Positions 24,283-34,167 of a stretch of DNA of 64,000 nucleotides are shown here, in pieces. The notes under the pieces are model-generated. The model was not told the DNA's origin and did no database searches. It was given only the letters and a program-made list of their open reading frames with translations. The position numbers and the translations under genes were made by a program. The DNA lies in the NCBI GenBank assembly GCA_045576635.1, contig JAZNGT010000035.1:1-64000 (forward strand), in the 5' to 3' direction. Positions within the stretch are counted from its first letter, which is position 1. Every line of letters begins with the position of its first letter. The DNA is from Congzhengia sp045576635 (lineage in GTDB: Bacteria; Bacillota; Clostridia; UBA1381; UBA9506).

Positions 24283-24747
24283 ATGTTTCAGGTTCGCAGG
24301 GCAACCTTAGATGACGTAGACAGCATCTACAAAATCACGCAGGATGCCTTTTATAAGTATATTAAACTCGCAGGAATCGAAGATACCGCAGCACTGCACG
24401 AAACCCGCGAGCAGATTATTGAAGATATCAATACAAAAATCGTGTATGTCGCATATATCAAAGAACACGTGGTAGGAAGTGTGCGCATTGAACTTTTAGG
24501 CGACGGCGAAGCCTATCTTTCACGATTCGGCGTAAACACCGATTTTCAGAATATGGGCATTGGAAAAGCCATGATGAATTCTTTGGATATTGAACTAAAA
24601 GAACTTGGTGTAAAGCGTGTGGTTCTGCACACCGCATCAAAAGCCACACCGCTTATGCGCTTTTACTATAATCGCGGATTTTATGTGGATTCCACCACAA
24701 AAGATAAAGGCTATATCCGTGCATTTTTGGTAAAGGATCTCGCCTAG
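24283..24747 (+). CDS. GNAT-family N-acetyltransferase
   Basis: A 154-residue acetyl-CoA-dependent acetyltransferase. RRATLDDVDSIYKIT opens the fold and FQNMGIGKAMMNSL (about 88-101) is the acetyl-CoA pyrophosphate loop (Q/RxxGxG/A). Substrate unknown. It follows argF by 17 bp with its own GGAGAG site, so it is probably co-transcribed with the arginine genes, yet nothing else ties it to that pathway. Its stop overlaps that of the convergent gene in the tetranucleotide CTAG. Confidence 0.85.
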   Translation: MFQVRRATLDDVDSIYKITQDAFYKYIKLAGIEDTAALHETREQIIEDINTKIVYVAYIKEHVVGSVRIELLGDGEAYLSRFGVNTDFQNMGIGKAMMNSLDIELKELGVKRVVLHTASKATPLMRFYYNRGFYVDSTTKDKGYIRAFLVKDLA

Positions 24748-25202
24748 GACGTATAATCTTCCAAGAGCGATGAAAGCGCAGTTTCAGAAGAAAGTCTGAT
24801 GCCGCGCGCAAGTTGCAGGCGGTCTTCTTCTAAAAGGGCGGCAGGCGAAATGCCCAGCGCTCTTTCAAATACTTCTTTTCCGTCTTTTGTGATGTGATAA
24901 AGATTTACAGTTCCATGTTCTAATATGACAAGATAGTCTTTTTCATCTTCTACGGTTATGTTTTCTTCGGGATGCATTGCCGTAAGATGTTCAAAATTGT
25001 ACGGTTCTGACGGCGTTTGGGTGTCTTCCTGCGCCGTCATTTTTTGTGTTTGCTCCATGTTTGGTTCTGTTTTTTCTTTATCGTCTCTTATCAGTTGGTA
25101 TCCCGAAAAATAGCATAAAAGCATTGCAGAAAAGATGCTTAACGCTATCAAAAAAAGTTTTCCGAAATGTTTTATGCCGTTTGCTTTTTTCTCTTGTTCC
25201 AT
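24744..25202 (-). CDS. Membrane-anchored protein with BofC C-terminal-like domain
   Basis: A 152-residue protein: basic N-terminus, one transmembrane segment (about 13-35), a polar linker, and a C-terminal domain (about 85-152) reading DYLVILEHGTVNLYHITKDG and ending RLSSETALSSLLEDYTS. The C-terminal pattern (strand, loop, then ...LLEDY) resembles the BofC C-terminal domain, found in an intermembrane regulator of SpoIVB signalling during sporulation. The match is by eye and short, so the family call is tentative. Tail-to-tail with the GNAT gene; no terminator between them. Confidence 0.55.
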   Translation of the reverse strand: MEQEKKANGIKHFGKLFLIALSIFSAMLLCYFSGYQLIRDDKEKTEPNMEQTQKMTAQEDTQTPSEPYNFEHLTAMHPEENITVEDEKDYLVILEHGTVNLYHITKDGKEVFERALGISPAALLEEDRLQLARGIRLSSETALSSLLEDYTS

Positions 25203-25380
25203 GCTTTATCTCCCCGTTTTTTGTTTGTTTTCTCTTATAATTTGTCACATTGGGGTTTTTTATACAGATTATTCCACGTATTTTTCTATAAAATTTAATG
25301 CAGGCGTAATAGTTTTTTAATATGTTTGGGATACAATAACATTGAGAAATACTATCGAACTCTTTGAAAGGGTGATTGAT

Positions 25381-27672
25381 TTGGCAAAGCTTACATACGG
25401 AAAAAGCGGAACTGCCGCTTCTTCTAAAAATAAAAAGAGAAAAAAGAAAAAGAGCCCTGCGAGACTGTTTTTTGCAAAGGTTTTTGTGATTGTGCTGATT
25501 GTTGCGGCTCTGGCGGCCTCGATTCTTGCCGGTGCTGCTATGGGATTTATTGATAACAGTATGGATCTCATCGCAGAAGAATACAATCTAGACTTTGCGT
25601 CTATTATCTATTACATCGACAAAGAAACGAATCAGCCCATAGAGTTTGACAGAATTCACAGGTCGGAAAACCGCGTGTGGGTAGACATTGAAAACGTGCC
25701 CGAAAACTTGGTAAACGCGTTTATCGCAATCGAGGACGAACGTTTCCGCGAGCACAAAGGCGTTGACTTAAAGCGTACGTTTGGTGCATTTTTACAATGG
25801 GTTACCGGAAACGATTCTTACGGCGGTTCTACCATCACACAGCAGCTTGTAAAAAACATTACCGGTGACAAAGACCGCTCCCCTACCCGAAAGATTCAGG
25901 AAATCATCCGCGCCATCAACTTGGAAAAGAAGATGAGCAAAGACCAGATTATTGAAATGTATATGAACACCATTTATTTCGGTTCGGGTTGTCATGGCGT
26001 GCAGTCGGCAGCAAACTACTATTTCAGCAAAGACGTAAAAGATTTAACGCTTGAACAGTGCGCTTCTATTGCAGGTATTGTAAAAGCACCCACAACGTAT
26101 AATCCTTCGACCAACTATGAGAATAACAAATCGCGTCAGGAAGTAATTTTAAACCAGATGGCAAAACTCGGCTACATTTCTCAAAAAGAATGTGATGCCG
26201 CAAAGGCGCGTGCATTAAATATTAAACTCGGAAAAGTACGGTCAGAAGATGGTACCGTAATTCAGAGTTATTTTACAGACACCGTTATAGAAGATGTTGT
26301 AAGAGACCTCATGATAAAAGAAAACATTTCCGAAAGCGAGGCAACAAACAGACTCTTTACCGGTGGATTTAAGATTTATTCTACCGTAGACCCGAAAGTG
26401 CAGGATGCCATTGATAACGTGTATGAAAACACCGGAAACTTCCCCGGCGCTCCCGGAAACAAAGCACAGTCCGCTATGGTTGTAATGGACCCCTACACCG
26501 GTCACATTAAAGGTATCGCAGGCGGTATCGGTCAAAAGTCTGTAAACCGCGGATTTAATATGGCAACTATGGCAAAACGTCAGCCCGGCTCTGCAATCAA
26601 ACCTCTTGCCGTGTACGCACCTGCCATTGAATACAACGTCATTACACCGGCTACCATCGTAAACGATTCGCACCTTAAAATCGGTGATTGGGAACCGAAA
26701 AACTCAGGCGGAAAATACTCTGGTAAATTGGCGGCAAGAAAGCATTTAGAGCGTTCGAATAACATTCCTGCCGTAAAAATCATGAAAGAACTTACCGTTG
26801 ACACGTCATTTGATTTTCTGACCAAAAAGTTAGGCTTTACCACACTTGTAGCAGGCGAAACACGTAACGGAAAACTCGTTTCAGATAAATCGCTTTCTAC
26901 GGCGCTTGGCGGTCTTACAGACGGCGTAACAGTAAAGGAAATGACCGCAGCGTATGCAACGTTTGTAAACCAAGGTCAGTATAACACACCCGTAACCTAT
27001 ACAAAAGTTTTAGACGCGAACGGAAAAATCGTACTCGAAAACAAAGTACAGAACAAACGCGCCATGAGCGACCGTACAGCATACATTATGCAGAATATGT
27101 TAACCGGCGTAGTAAGAAGCGGTACCGGTACTTCGGCATCGTTGGGAAGTATTTACACAGGCGGTAAAACAGGTACAACAAACGGAAATAAAGACCGCTG
27201 GTTTATGGGCTTTACACCAAACTATGTTGCAGGCGTATGGATGGGTTATGAAATCCCGAAAGCCATGAGCGGAAGCAACCTCTGTACCAGGGTGTTCCGT
27301 TCGGTTATGACAGAAATTCATAAGGGCGAAACGATAAAAACCATTCAAAAACCGAGCGGTTTGGTAAGTCGCAGTATTTGTCAGATCAGCGGTTGTGTCG
27401 CAGCAGAAACCTGCCAGGATGTAAGAACCGATTACTTTAAGTCGGGCACACAGCCGATGAAATACTGTGAATCGCACGAAAATCAGGAAGTGGCTCCGAC
27501 CGAAGACGAAACGCAGGACCCTGCAACCACCCCCGAAGGTACAGGTGACCAGTTAAATGAAAGCGGAACGCCTGTATCCCCCGGAACAGAAGTTCCAAAC
27601 GGAGATGTAACGCCTGATGATACCTCGACAGAGGGTGACGCAGGAGAAGAAACCTGGTACGGTCAGGAATAA
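25381..27672 (+). CDS. Class A penicillin-binding protein (PBP1A type)
   Basis: A 763-residue bifunctional peptidoglycan synthase. A very basic cytoplasmic tail (KNKKRKKKK) precedes one transmembrane helix (about 35-58). The GT51 glycosyltransferase has EDERFREHKGVD, GGSTITQQLVKN and RKIQEIIRAINLEKK. The transpeptidase has RQPGSAIKPL (active Ser in SAIK), SNN and GGKTGTTNG. A C-terminal extracytoplasmic tail carries several Cys (SICQISGCVAAETC) and a long Glu/Pro/Thr-rich end. I start at the TTG at 25381 behind AAAGGGTG; the upstream in-frame TTG at 25342 lies at the predicted transcription start (TACAAT, 25332-25337). Confidence 0.93.
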   Translation: MAKLTYGKSGTAASSKNKKRKKKKSPARLFFAKVFVIVLIVAALAASILAGAAMGFIDNSMDLIAEEYNLDFASIIYYIDKETNQPIEFDRIHRSENRVWVDIENVPENLVNAFIAIEDERFREHKGVDLKRTFGAFLQWVTGNDSYGGSTITQQLVKNITGDKDRSPTRKIQEIIRAINLEKKMSKDQIIEMYMNTIYFGSGCHGVQSAANYYFSKDVKDLTLEQCASIAGIVKAPTTYNPSTNYENNKSRQEVILNQMAKLGYISQKECDAAKARALNIKLGKVRSEDGTVIQSYFTDTVIEDVVRDLMIKENISESEATNRLFTGGFKIYSTVDPKVQDAIDNVYENTGNFPGAPGNKAQSAMVVMDPYTGHIKGIAGGIGQKSVNRGFNMATMAKRQPGSAIKPLAVYAPAIEYNVITPATIVNDSHLKIGDWEPKNSGGKYSGKLAARKHLERSNNIPAVKIMKELTVDTSFDFLTKKLGFTTLVAGETRNGKLVSDKSLSTALGGLTDGVTVKEMTAAYATFVNQGQYNTPVTYTKVLDANGKIVLENKVQNKRAMSDRTAYIMQNMLTGVVRSGTGTSASLGSIYTGGKTGTTNGNKDRWFMGFTPNYVAGVWMGYEIPKAMSGSNLCTRVFRSVMTEIHKGETIKTIQKPSGLVSRSICQISGCVAAETCQDVRTDYFKSGTQPMKYCESHENQEVAPTEDETQDPATTPEGTGDQLNESGTPVSPGTEVPNGDVTPDDTSTEGDAGEETWYGQE

Positions 27673-27682
27673 AAATAGAAAC

Positions 27683-27718
27683 GGCAGTTTCATGAAAATC
27701 AAGTGAAACTGCCTTTTT
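27683..27718 (+). terminator. Terminator of the PBP gene
   Basis: GGCAGTTTCA (27683-27692) pairs with TGAAACTGCC (27704-27713), followed by TTTTT. Confidence 0.85.
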
Positions 27719-27794
27719 AAAAAGTTGTGATTGTTTTATTTAAATTACATATAAATATCTTGTACACAATAACACAAACTGAGGTGACAAAAGT

Positions 27795-29522
27795 ATGGAT
27801 TACAAAAAAAATTATTTGTACTGGCTTTCTAGCAGCGCAGTCGACGAAGAAACCAAAAAAGAACTGAAAGGTTTAGAAGGCAACGAAACTGAAATTGAAG
27901 AACGTTTTTACAGAGAACTTTCTTTCGGTACCGCAGGACTTCGCGGCATTTTGGGCGCCGGCACCAACAGAATGAACATTTATACCGTAAGAAAAGCATC
28001 GCAAGGTGTTGCAAATTATATTGTAGCAAGCGGCGAAGATGCGAAAAAAAGAGGCGTTGCCATAAGTTATGACAGCCGTCATTTTTCCAAAGAATTTGCA
28101 ATGGAAAGTGCACTTGTACTTGCTGCAAGCGGTATTAAAACGTATCTTTTCGACCAATTGCATCCCGTTCCCGTGCTTTCTTTCTCTGTCAGACATTTAA
28201 ACTGCTTTGCAGGTATTATGATTACCGCATCGCACAATCCGGCGAAGTATAACGGATACAAAGTGTACGGTGAAGACGGTGCGCAGCTTAACGTGGAAGA
28301 TGCGGACAAAGTAACAGAATATATCAATAAAATGGACATTTTTAAAGATGTTCGTGTGATGGAAAAAGAAAAGGCATTATCGCTTGGTCTTGTCGAAATG
28401 ATTGGGGACAATGTAAGAGAGGCTTATTTAGATGCCGTTCTTTCGTGCCGTAAAAATCCCGATGTGGAACTTGACGCCGCAAAAGAAATTAAAATTGTAT
28501 ATACACCGTTTCACGGAACGGGTCTTGTACCCGTAACCGAGGCACTTCATAAAGCGGGATTTAAAAACGTGTATGTGGTTGAAGAACAAAAAGAACCCGA
28601 CCCCGACTTTTCTACCGTAAAATCTCCCAATCCGGAAGACAAAGAAGGATTTAAACTCGCCATAGAACTGGCAGAAAAAGTAGGCGCTGACGTGGTGCTC
28701 GGCACTGACCCCGACGCCGACCGTATCGGTGTTTTGGTAAAAACCGCCCCCGGTGTCTACGAGGTTTTAACCGGAAATCAGATGGGTGTTTTGCTCGCAG
28801 ATTATATTCTCTCTTCTGCACAGAAAAGAAACGAACTTTCTCCCGATGACTTTATTGTAAAAACCATTGTAAGCACCGACCTTGCAAAGAGAGTTTCTGA
28901 CCACTACGGCGTAAAACTTTACGATGTTTACACAGGCTTTAAATTCATTGCAGAAATAATTAAAAAATACGCAGACAATGGAAAAGGACGCTTTCATTTC
29001 GGGTTTGAAGAAAGTTACGGATGCCTTCCCGGAACGTATGCAAGAGATAAAGATGCCGTTGTCGCAACGCTTTTGGTATGCGAACTTGTTGCCGTTTTAA
29101 AGCGCAAAGGACTTACCTTAAAAGATGCAATGGACGATATTTATAAGCGGTTCGGATGCTCTGTTGAACGCACTGTTTCGGTGTTTATGGAAGGCATAGA
29201 CGGCATGCAGAAAATGGATGCCTTAATGAAAAAAGTGGCAGATGCACCGTTTGAAACAATTGGCGATGTGAAAATTGCGGCTTACAGAAATTATAACAAA
29301 GATTTCAGACTCGACTATGAAAGCGGAGAAAAAACGCCAATCGGATTTGAACCCGCAAATGTGTTGTATTTTGAACTTTCAGGCGGCGGCTTTTTCGTTA
29401 TCCGCCCGTCCGGCACAGAGCCTAAGATTAAGTTTTATTATTCCGTTCCCTGTAATTCTATGGAAGAGGGAAATGCAAAAATAGATAAAATGAATGAAGC
29501 AGTGAAAAAAGCGCTTCTTTAA
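27795..29522 (+). CDS. Phosphohexomutase, PgcA-type alpha-phosphoglucomutase
   Basis: A 575-residue alpha-D-phosphohexomutase interconverting hexose 1- and 6-phosphates, used for UDP-glucose and cell-wall precursors. The active-site phosphoserine loop is TASHNPAKYNGYKVYG (about 144-159); the metal loop is GTDPDADRIGV; sugar-binding GFEESYG and the phosphate-binding RPSGTEPKIKFYYS close the four domains. The length (575) fits the long PgcA/YhxB group rather than GlmM. Monocistronic; start ATG follows GAGGTGAC. Confidence 0.92.
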   Translation: MDYKKNYLYWLSSSAVDEETKKELKGLEGNETEIEERFYRELSFGTAGLRGILGAGTNRMNIYTVRKASQGVANYIVASGEDAKKRGVAISYDSRHFSKEFAMESALVLAASGIKTYLFDQLHPVPVLSFSVRHLNCFAGIMITASHNPAKYNGYKVYGEDGAQLNVEDADKVTEYINKMDIFKDVRVMEKEKALSLGLVEMIGDNVREAYLDAVLSCRKNPDVELDAAKEIKIVYTPFHGTGLVPVTEALHKAGFKNVYVVEEQKEPDPDFSTVKSPNPEDKEGFKLAIELAEKVGADVVLGTDPDADRIGVLVKTAPGVYEVLTGNQMGVLLADYILSSAQKRNELSPDDFIVKTIVSTDLAKRVSDHYGVKLYDVYTGFKFIAEIIKKYADNGKGRFHFGFEESYGCLPGTYARDKDAVVATLLVCELVAVLKRKGLTLKDAMDDIYKRFGCSVERTVSVFMEGIDGMQKMDALMKKVADAPFETIGDVKIAAYRNYNKDFRLDYESGEKTPIGFEPANVLYFELSGGGFFVIRPSGTEPKIKFYYSVPCNSMEEGNAKIDKMNEAVKKALL

Positions 29523-29530
29523 AGAGAAAA

Positions 29531-29564
29531 AAAGAGCTTTAAACCAATTGGTTTAAAGCTCTTT
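29531..29564. terminator. Bidirectional terminator, overlapping the end of the DMT gene
   Basis: A perfect 34-bp palindrome (arms 29531-29547 and 29548-29564), rich in A at one end and T at the other. The stop codon and last codons of the minus-strand permease lie inside its right arm. Confidence 0.88.
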
Positions 29565-30461
29565 TTGTATGCCCAAAATTCGTTTTTCAGGAAGTTGTAC
29601 CAAAACGATTGCTAAAAACATCAAAACACACCCCGCAATTTGTGCCGCATGCATCCCCTCGTTTAATAAAATCCAACCGGAAATTGCGGCAAACACCGAT
29701 TCTAAACTCATAAGCATTGAGGCTGATGTCGGGTCGGTATATTTTTGTCCCACAATTTGAAGTGTGTAGGCAACGCCGCAGGACATGATGCCTGAATACA
29801 AAATTGCGCCAACGCATTGTTTGATAAGTGCAATGTCAGGTGATTCAAAGAGAAACATAATCACAAGGTTTATAGACCCCGCGATGAAAAACTGTGTGCA
29901 CGAAAGTTTTACACCGTCAACCTTTGGCGAGACCTTATCAATTACCAAAATATGAAGCGCAAAGATAACAGCGCACAAAAGCGTTAAAAAGTCACCAAAG
30001 CAAAAGTTTATGGTTTCGCCAAACAGACATAAAAAGTACATGCCAATAACGGAAAGGACTACGCCGGATGCAATTTTAAAACTTAATTTTCGCCCCGTAA
30101 ATGCGCCGATAATTGCTACAAAAATGATATAAAGTGCGGTGATAAATCCGCTTTTTCCGGCGGTGGTTTCCTTTAAGCCGTACGTTTGAAGCGTAGACGC
30201 TACACATAAAAGCACACCGCAAATAGCGCCGTAAAGCAAAAGTTTTTTCCGGTCACATTTTTCATACGTTCCGTTTTTCTTTTTTGTGCGGTCGATTGCA
30301 AAAACGACCGGCAAAAGCGCAATACCGCCAAGCACCGTACGGATACCGTTAAAGGTATTTGGCTCGATATAATCCATACCGACGCTCTGGGATACAAAAG
30401 AGATTCCCCAGACAACCGCCGTTATTAAAAGCAACAAGTTGCCACGTATTTTTTTTGACAT
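29553..30461 (-). CDS. EamA/DMT-superfamily permease
   Basis: A 302-residue protein with ten predicted transmembrane helices in two EamA repeats: LLLITAVVWGISFVSQSVGM at the N-terminus and the second starting around residue 160 (DFLTLLCAVIFALHILVIDK). Such permeases export metabolites or amino acids; substrate unknown. The last four codons and stop lie within the terminator stem at 29531-29564. It is 15 bp downstream of dnaE and may be co-transcribed with it. Confidence 0.88.
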   Translation of the reverse strand: MSKKIRGNLLLLITAVVWGISFVSQSVGMDYIEPNTFNGIRTVLGGIALLPVVFAIDRTKKKNGTYEKCDRKKLLLYGAICGVLLCVASTLQTYGLKETTAGKSGFITALYIIFVAIIGAFTGRKLSFKIASGVVLSVIGMYFLCLFGETINFCFGDFLTLLCAVIFALHILVIDKVSPKVDGVKLSCTQFFIAGSINLVIMFLFESPDIALIKQCVGAILYSGIMSCGVAYTLQIVGQKYTDPTSASMLMSLESVFAAISGWILLNEGMHAAQIAGCVLMFLAIVLVQLPEKRILGIQKEL

Positions 30462-30476
30462 ACATTCCTCCGAATT

Positions 30477-33400
30477 CTATTTTAAAACCACGTTGTTTTC
30501 GCCCAAAAGTTGAGAAAGTGCTAAAAGCGTTTTTTCGTCTGCCACTGTCCAGAGACTCTTTTCTGCCAGTGCCGTAACCTTTTTTTCTTCGATGAAAATG
30601 TACACGGGAACGTCGCCTTTTGAGTTTGACAAAATTTCTTTTGCACGCGAAAGGAGATAGTCTTTTCCGAGTTCAAACTTTAAGTAAAGTTTTTTTGTGA
30701 CGCTCTTTTGAGGCAGTTCGTATGAAAAAGGCTCTTTCTTTTCAGGCTGTTTCCCCTGTGTTAAAGGCTCTATTTTGTCGCAGAGTATCTTTGGCGTTTC
30801 TTCTTCTTTAAACGAAAGTTTTCCGTAGATTACAAGCGGCGCATCTTCTTTTAACAGTTCGCGCACACGCTCGTAGACGTTCGGGAATACTAAAACTTCT
30901 GTCTGCCCTGCCTGGTCTTCTACCGTTACAAACGCCATCATTTTATTGGTTTTTGTAACTTTTGTTTTAATGGCAGTACAAATCGCGCAAAGCGTTACCG
31001 GCATACCGTCTTTTAAGGTGCGTTTTTCTACTTCTTCCTGCGCATCGTTTGCGCCGATAAGGTCTGCAATTCTCACTGTGGATATATTGGATACCTCTTC
31101 GGTATAATCGTTTAAGGGATGTCCCGAAATATAGTAACCAACGCTTTCCTTTTCGAGTTTTAAAAGGTCTTTTTTCGAAAATTCAGGTCGGTCGGTATAA
31201 AATGTTACATCCGTTTCTTCGGCTTCGCCAAAGAGTGATACCTGACCGCTAATGTTGTGTTTTAAATCGTCCTGCATAGAATCAATCATATGCTCATAAT
31301 CCATCAAAAGACAGGAGCGTTTTTCGCCAAGTGCATCGAATGCGCCGGCTTTGATTAAAAATTCATGCACGCGCTTTGTGACGTTTAACGAAAGCGTACG
31401 TTTTACAAAATCACGGTAACTTTTAAAGTCGCCATTTTTCCTGCGTTCTTCGACAATGGACTCCACACAGCCTACGCCTACGTTTTTGATAACTGCAAGG
31501 CCGAACCGGATTTCGCCGTCTGAAACCGCAAAGCCCGCGATACTTTTGTTAATGTCGGGCGGCAGAATTTTAATGCCCATGCGGTTGGTTTCGGCAGAAT
31601 AGACACTCACCTTTTCAGGCGAATCGAGCACAGAAGACAAAAGCGCCGCCATGTACTGCGCCGGATAAAAATGCTTTAAATACGCCGTCTGGTAGGTAAC
31701 AAACGCATAGGCTGCTGCGTGCGATTTGTTAAACGCGTAGTTTGCAAAATCCATCATTTCGTCAAAGAGTGCGTTGGCGGTTTGTTCGTCTACACCGCGA
31801 CGCAAAGCGCCCTCGATTTCAACTGTGCCGTCCTCTTTTGTTTTTCCGTAAATGAAGTTTTTGCGTTCTTCATTCATTACGTCGGCTTTTTTCTTACTCA
31901 TCGCACGGCGCACAAGGTCGGCACGTCCGAGTGAGTAGCCGCCGAGTTTACGCACGATTTCCATAACCTGTTCCTGATACACCATACAGCCATAAGTTAC
32001 GTTTAAAATCGGCTCTAATGACGGGTGCTTATATGTTACGCTTTCCGGATTGTGCTTGCTCTTAACGTACCTTGGAATCTGGTCCATAGGTCCGGGGCGG
32101 TAAAGCGAAATGCCGGCTACAATATCTTCTATGTTTTCCGGGCGAAGTTCTTTCATAAACTGCTTCATGCCCGCACTTTCAAGTTGGAATACGCCGTCGG
32201 TTTCCCCGCGGGAAATCATCTGATATACACCGGGCTCGTTTAAACTGATGTTGTCGATATCGATTTTTTCGCCCGTGGATTCGTAAATAATTTTAATGGC
32301 GTCTTTAATGATGCCCAAATTTCGAAGGCCTAAAAAGTCCATCTTTAAAAGCCCCAGTTCTTCTACCGTGTCTTTCGGAAACTGCGTGATTAATACATCG
32401 TCATTTTTTTGGAGCGGTACGTATTCCGTCAAAGGTTTTTGTGCAATTACAACGCCTGCCGCGTGTGTGCCGGCGTTTCGGATTAAGCCCTCTAACGCCA
32501 GCGCATCGTCAATGAGTTCGCGCACCGTTGGGTCCTCTTCGTAGCGCGCTTTTAGTTCCGGATTTACGCGAAGTGCTTTTTCTATCGTCATACCAAGTTC
32601 AAACGGAATCATTTTCGCGATTACGTCTGTGTCACTGTATGAAATGTCAAGCACGCGCCCTACGTCACGGATGGCGTTTTTCGCTTTCATTTTGTTAAAC
32701 GTAATAATCTGCGATACAGAGTCGCGACCGTATTTTTCTACAACGTAGTCGATTACTTTTTGTCTGTCTTCGTTGCAGAAATCGACGTCGATATCCGGCA
32801 TGCTGACACGTTCGGGATTTAAAAAACGCTCAAAAATGAGACCGAAACGAATCGGGTCAATATTGGTAATTTCAAGACAGTAACTTGCGATACTACCTGC
32901 CGCCGAGCCTCTGCCCGGACCTACGGGGATGCCGTTATCCTTTGCGTATTTGATAAAGTCCCAGACGATGAGAAAATAGTCTACATAACCCATATCTAAA
33001 ATAACTTGGAGTTCAAAATCGAGGCGTCTTTTTGCCTCTTCATTATCCGCGCCGTAACGTTTTTTCAGACCTTCTTCGCAAAGTTGTTTTAGGTATCGGA
33101 ACGAGTCTCCCCCGTTTGGTACCGCATATTTGGGAAGTTTTAATACGCCGAATTCAAAGTCAACATTACACATATCGGCAATTTTTTGTGTGTTTGAAAG
33201 CGCCTCGGGAATTTGTGAGAATAACTCCATCATTTCGTCTTCGCTTTTTAAGTAAAATTCGTCTGTTTCAAACGCCATTCGGTCGGTTTCGTTTACCTTT
33301 CGGTTCGTCTGGATGCACATCAGTAGATCCTGATATTTGGCATCTTTTTTCTCAACATAGTGAACGTCGTTTGTGGCAACCAAGCCGATACCGCTCTCTT

Positions 33401-33980
33401 TGGCGTACGAAATCAAAAAGGCGTTTACCTTTTTTTGCTCTGCGATGCCGTGATTCTGTATTTCAAGATAGAAATTTTCTGTTCCGTAAAGCGTGCGGTA
33501 CTGCTCAATTAAGGCTTTTGCCGCTTCTTTATCATCCGCTAAAATCGCCTGCGGAATTTCACCCGCTAAGCACGCAGAAAGGCAGACTAAACCCTCGCTG
33601 TATTCCTTGAGTACTGAAAAATCCACACGCGGTTTATAGTAAAAACCGTCCATATAGCCTTTCGATACGATTTTGATAAGGTTACGGTAACCGTCCATAT
33701 TTTTGGCAATTAAAACCAGGTGGTGCGTGCTGTTTTGGTCGTCGTGATTTTTCTTAAACATATCCTTTGCCGCAACGTAAACCTCGCACCCGATGAGCGG
33801 CTTAATGCCCGCTTTTTTTGCCTCTTTGTAAAACTCAATCACACCGCACATACTGCCGTGGTCAGTAATGGCAATCGCCGGCATGGAAAGTTCTTTTGCG
33901 CGGGAAATTAAAGCGCCGATTCTGCATGCGCCGTCTAAAAAACTGTATTCTGTATGTGTGTGCAAATGTACAAAACTCAT
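30477..33980 (-). CDS. dnaE: DNA polymerase III alpha subunit, DnaE type
   Basis: A 1167-residue C-family replicative polymerase. N-terminal PHP domain begins FVHLHTHTEYSFLDG and keeps DHGSMCGV. The palm has GPGRGSAAGSIASYCL and the catalytic carboxylates of PDIDVDFCNEDR; the fingers have FNKSHAAAYAFVTYQTAYLK. The C-terminal OB-fold (about 980-1060) and tail follow. In low-GC Gram-positives it acts beside PolC to extend primers. The ATG follows AAAGGAGG. Upstream is a perfectly spaced promoter. Confidence 0.95.
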   Translation of the reverse strand: MSFVHLHTHTEYSFLDGACRIGALISRAKELSMPAIAITDHGSMCGVIEFYKEAKKAGIKPLIGCEVYVAAKDMFKKNHDDQNSTHHLVLIAKNMDGYRNLIKIVSKGYMDGFYYKPRVDFSVLKEYSEGLVCLSACLAGEIPQAILADDKEAAKALIEQYRTLYGTENFYLEIQNHGIAEQKKVNAFLISYAKESGIGLVATNDVHYVEKKDAKYQDLLMCIQTNRKVNETDRMAFETDEFYLKSEDEMMELFSQIPEALSNTQKIADMCNVDFEFGVLKLPKYAVPNGGDSFRYLKQLCEEGLKKRYGADNEEAKRRLDFELQVILDMGYVDYFLIVWDFIKYAKDNGIPVGPGRGSAAGSIASYCLEITNIDPIRFGLIFERFLNPERVSMPDIDVDFCNEDRQKVIDYVVEKYGRDSVSQIITFNKMKAKNAIRDVGRVLDISYSDTDVIAKMIPFELGMTIEKALRVNPELKARYEEDPTVRELIDDALALEGLIRNAGTHAAGVVIAQKPLTEYVPLQKNDDVLITQFPKDTVEELGLLKMDFLGLRNLGIIKDAIKIIYESTGEKIDIDNISLNEPGVYQMISRGETDGVFQLESAGMKQFMKELRPENIEDIVAGISLYRPGPMDQIPRYVKSKHNPESVTYKHPSLEPILNVTYGCMVYQEQVMEIVRKLGGYSLGRADLVRRAMSKKKADVMNEERKNFIYGKTKEDGTVEIEGALRRGVDEQTANALFDEMMDFANYAFNKSHAAAYAFVTYQTAYLKHFYPAQYMAALLSSVLDSPEKVSVYSAETNRMGIKILPPDINKSIAGFAVSDGEIRFGLAVIKNVGVGCVESIVEERRKNGDFKSYRDFVKRTLSLNVTKRVHEFLIKAGAFDALGEKRSCLLMDYEHMIDSMQDDLKHNISGQVSLFGEAEETDVTFYTDRPEFSKKDLLKLEKESVGYYISGHPLNDYTEEVSNISTVRIADLIGANDAQEEVEKRTLKDGMPVTLCAICTAIKTKVTKTNKMMAFVTVEDQAGQTEVLVFPNVYERVRELLKEDAPLVIYGKLSFKEEETPKILCDKIEPLTQGKQPEKKEPFSYELPQKSVTKKLYLKFELGKDYLLSRAKEILSNSKGDVPVYIFIEEKKVTALAEKSLWTVADEKTLLALSQLLGENNVVLK

Positions 33981-34013
33981 ATTCCCGCCTCCTTTAAAAG
34001 TTCTCTACCTTTC

Positions 34014-34042
34014 ATTGTAACGTTTTCAGCAAAAAAAATCAA
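34014..34042 (-). promoter_or_regulatory. Promoter of dnaE
   Basis: TTGATT (34042-34037), 17 nt, TACAAT (34019-34014). It stands back to back with the trxA promoter. Confidence 0.75.
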
Positions 34043-34073
34043 CATTTTTCTTCATATTTTTCCGTCCAAACAT

Positions 34074-34102
34074 TTGACTTTTTTGCTTTATACTTGTATA
34101 AT
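34074..34102 (+). promoter_or_regulatory. Promoter of trxA-yhbY-nadD-yqeK/rsfS-leuS
   Basis: TTGACT (34074-34079), 17 nt, TATAAT (34097-34102). Confidence 0.8.
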
Positions 34103-34167
34103 ATTATAGTATAGGTAGGAAAACTAGAAGCAGATTTTATTATGATAAAAATAAAGGAGTGTTTCCT

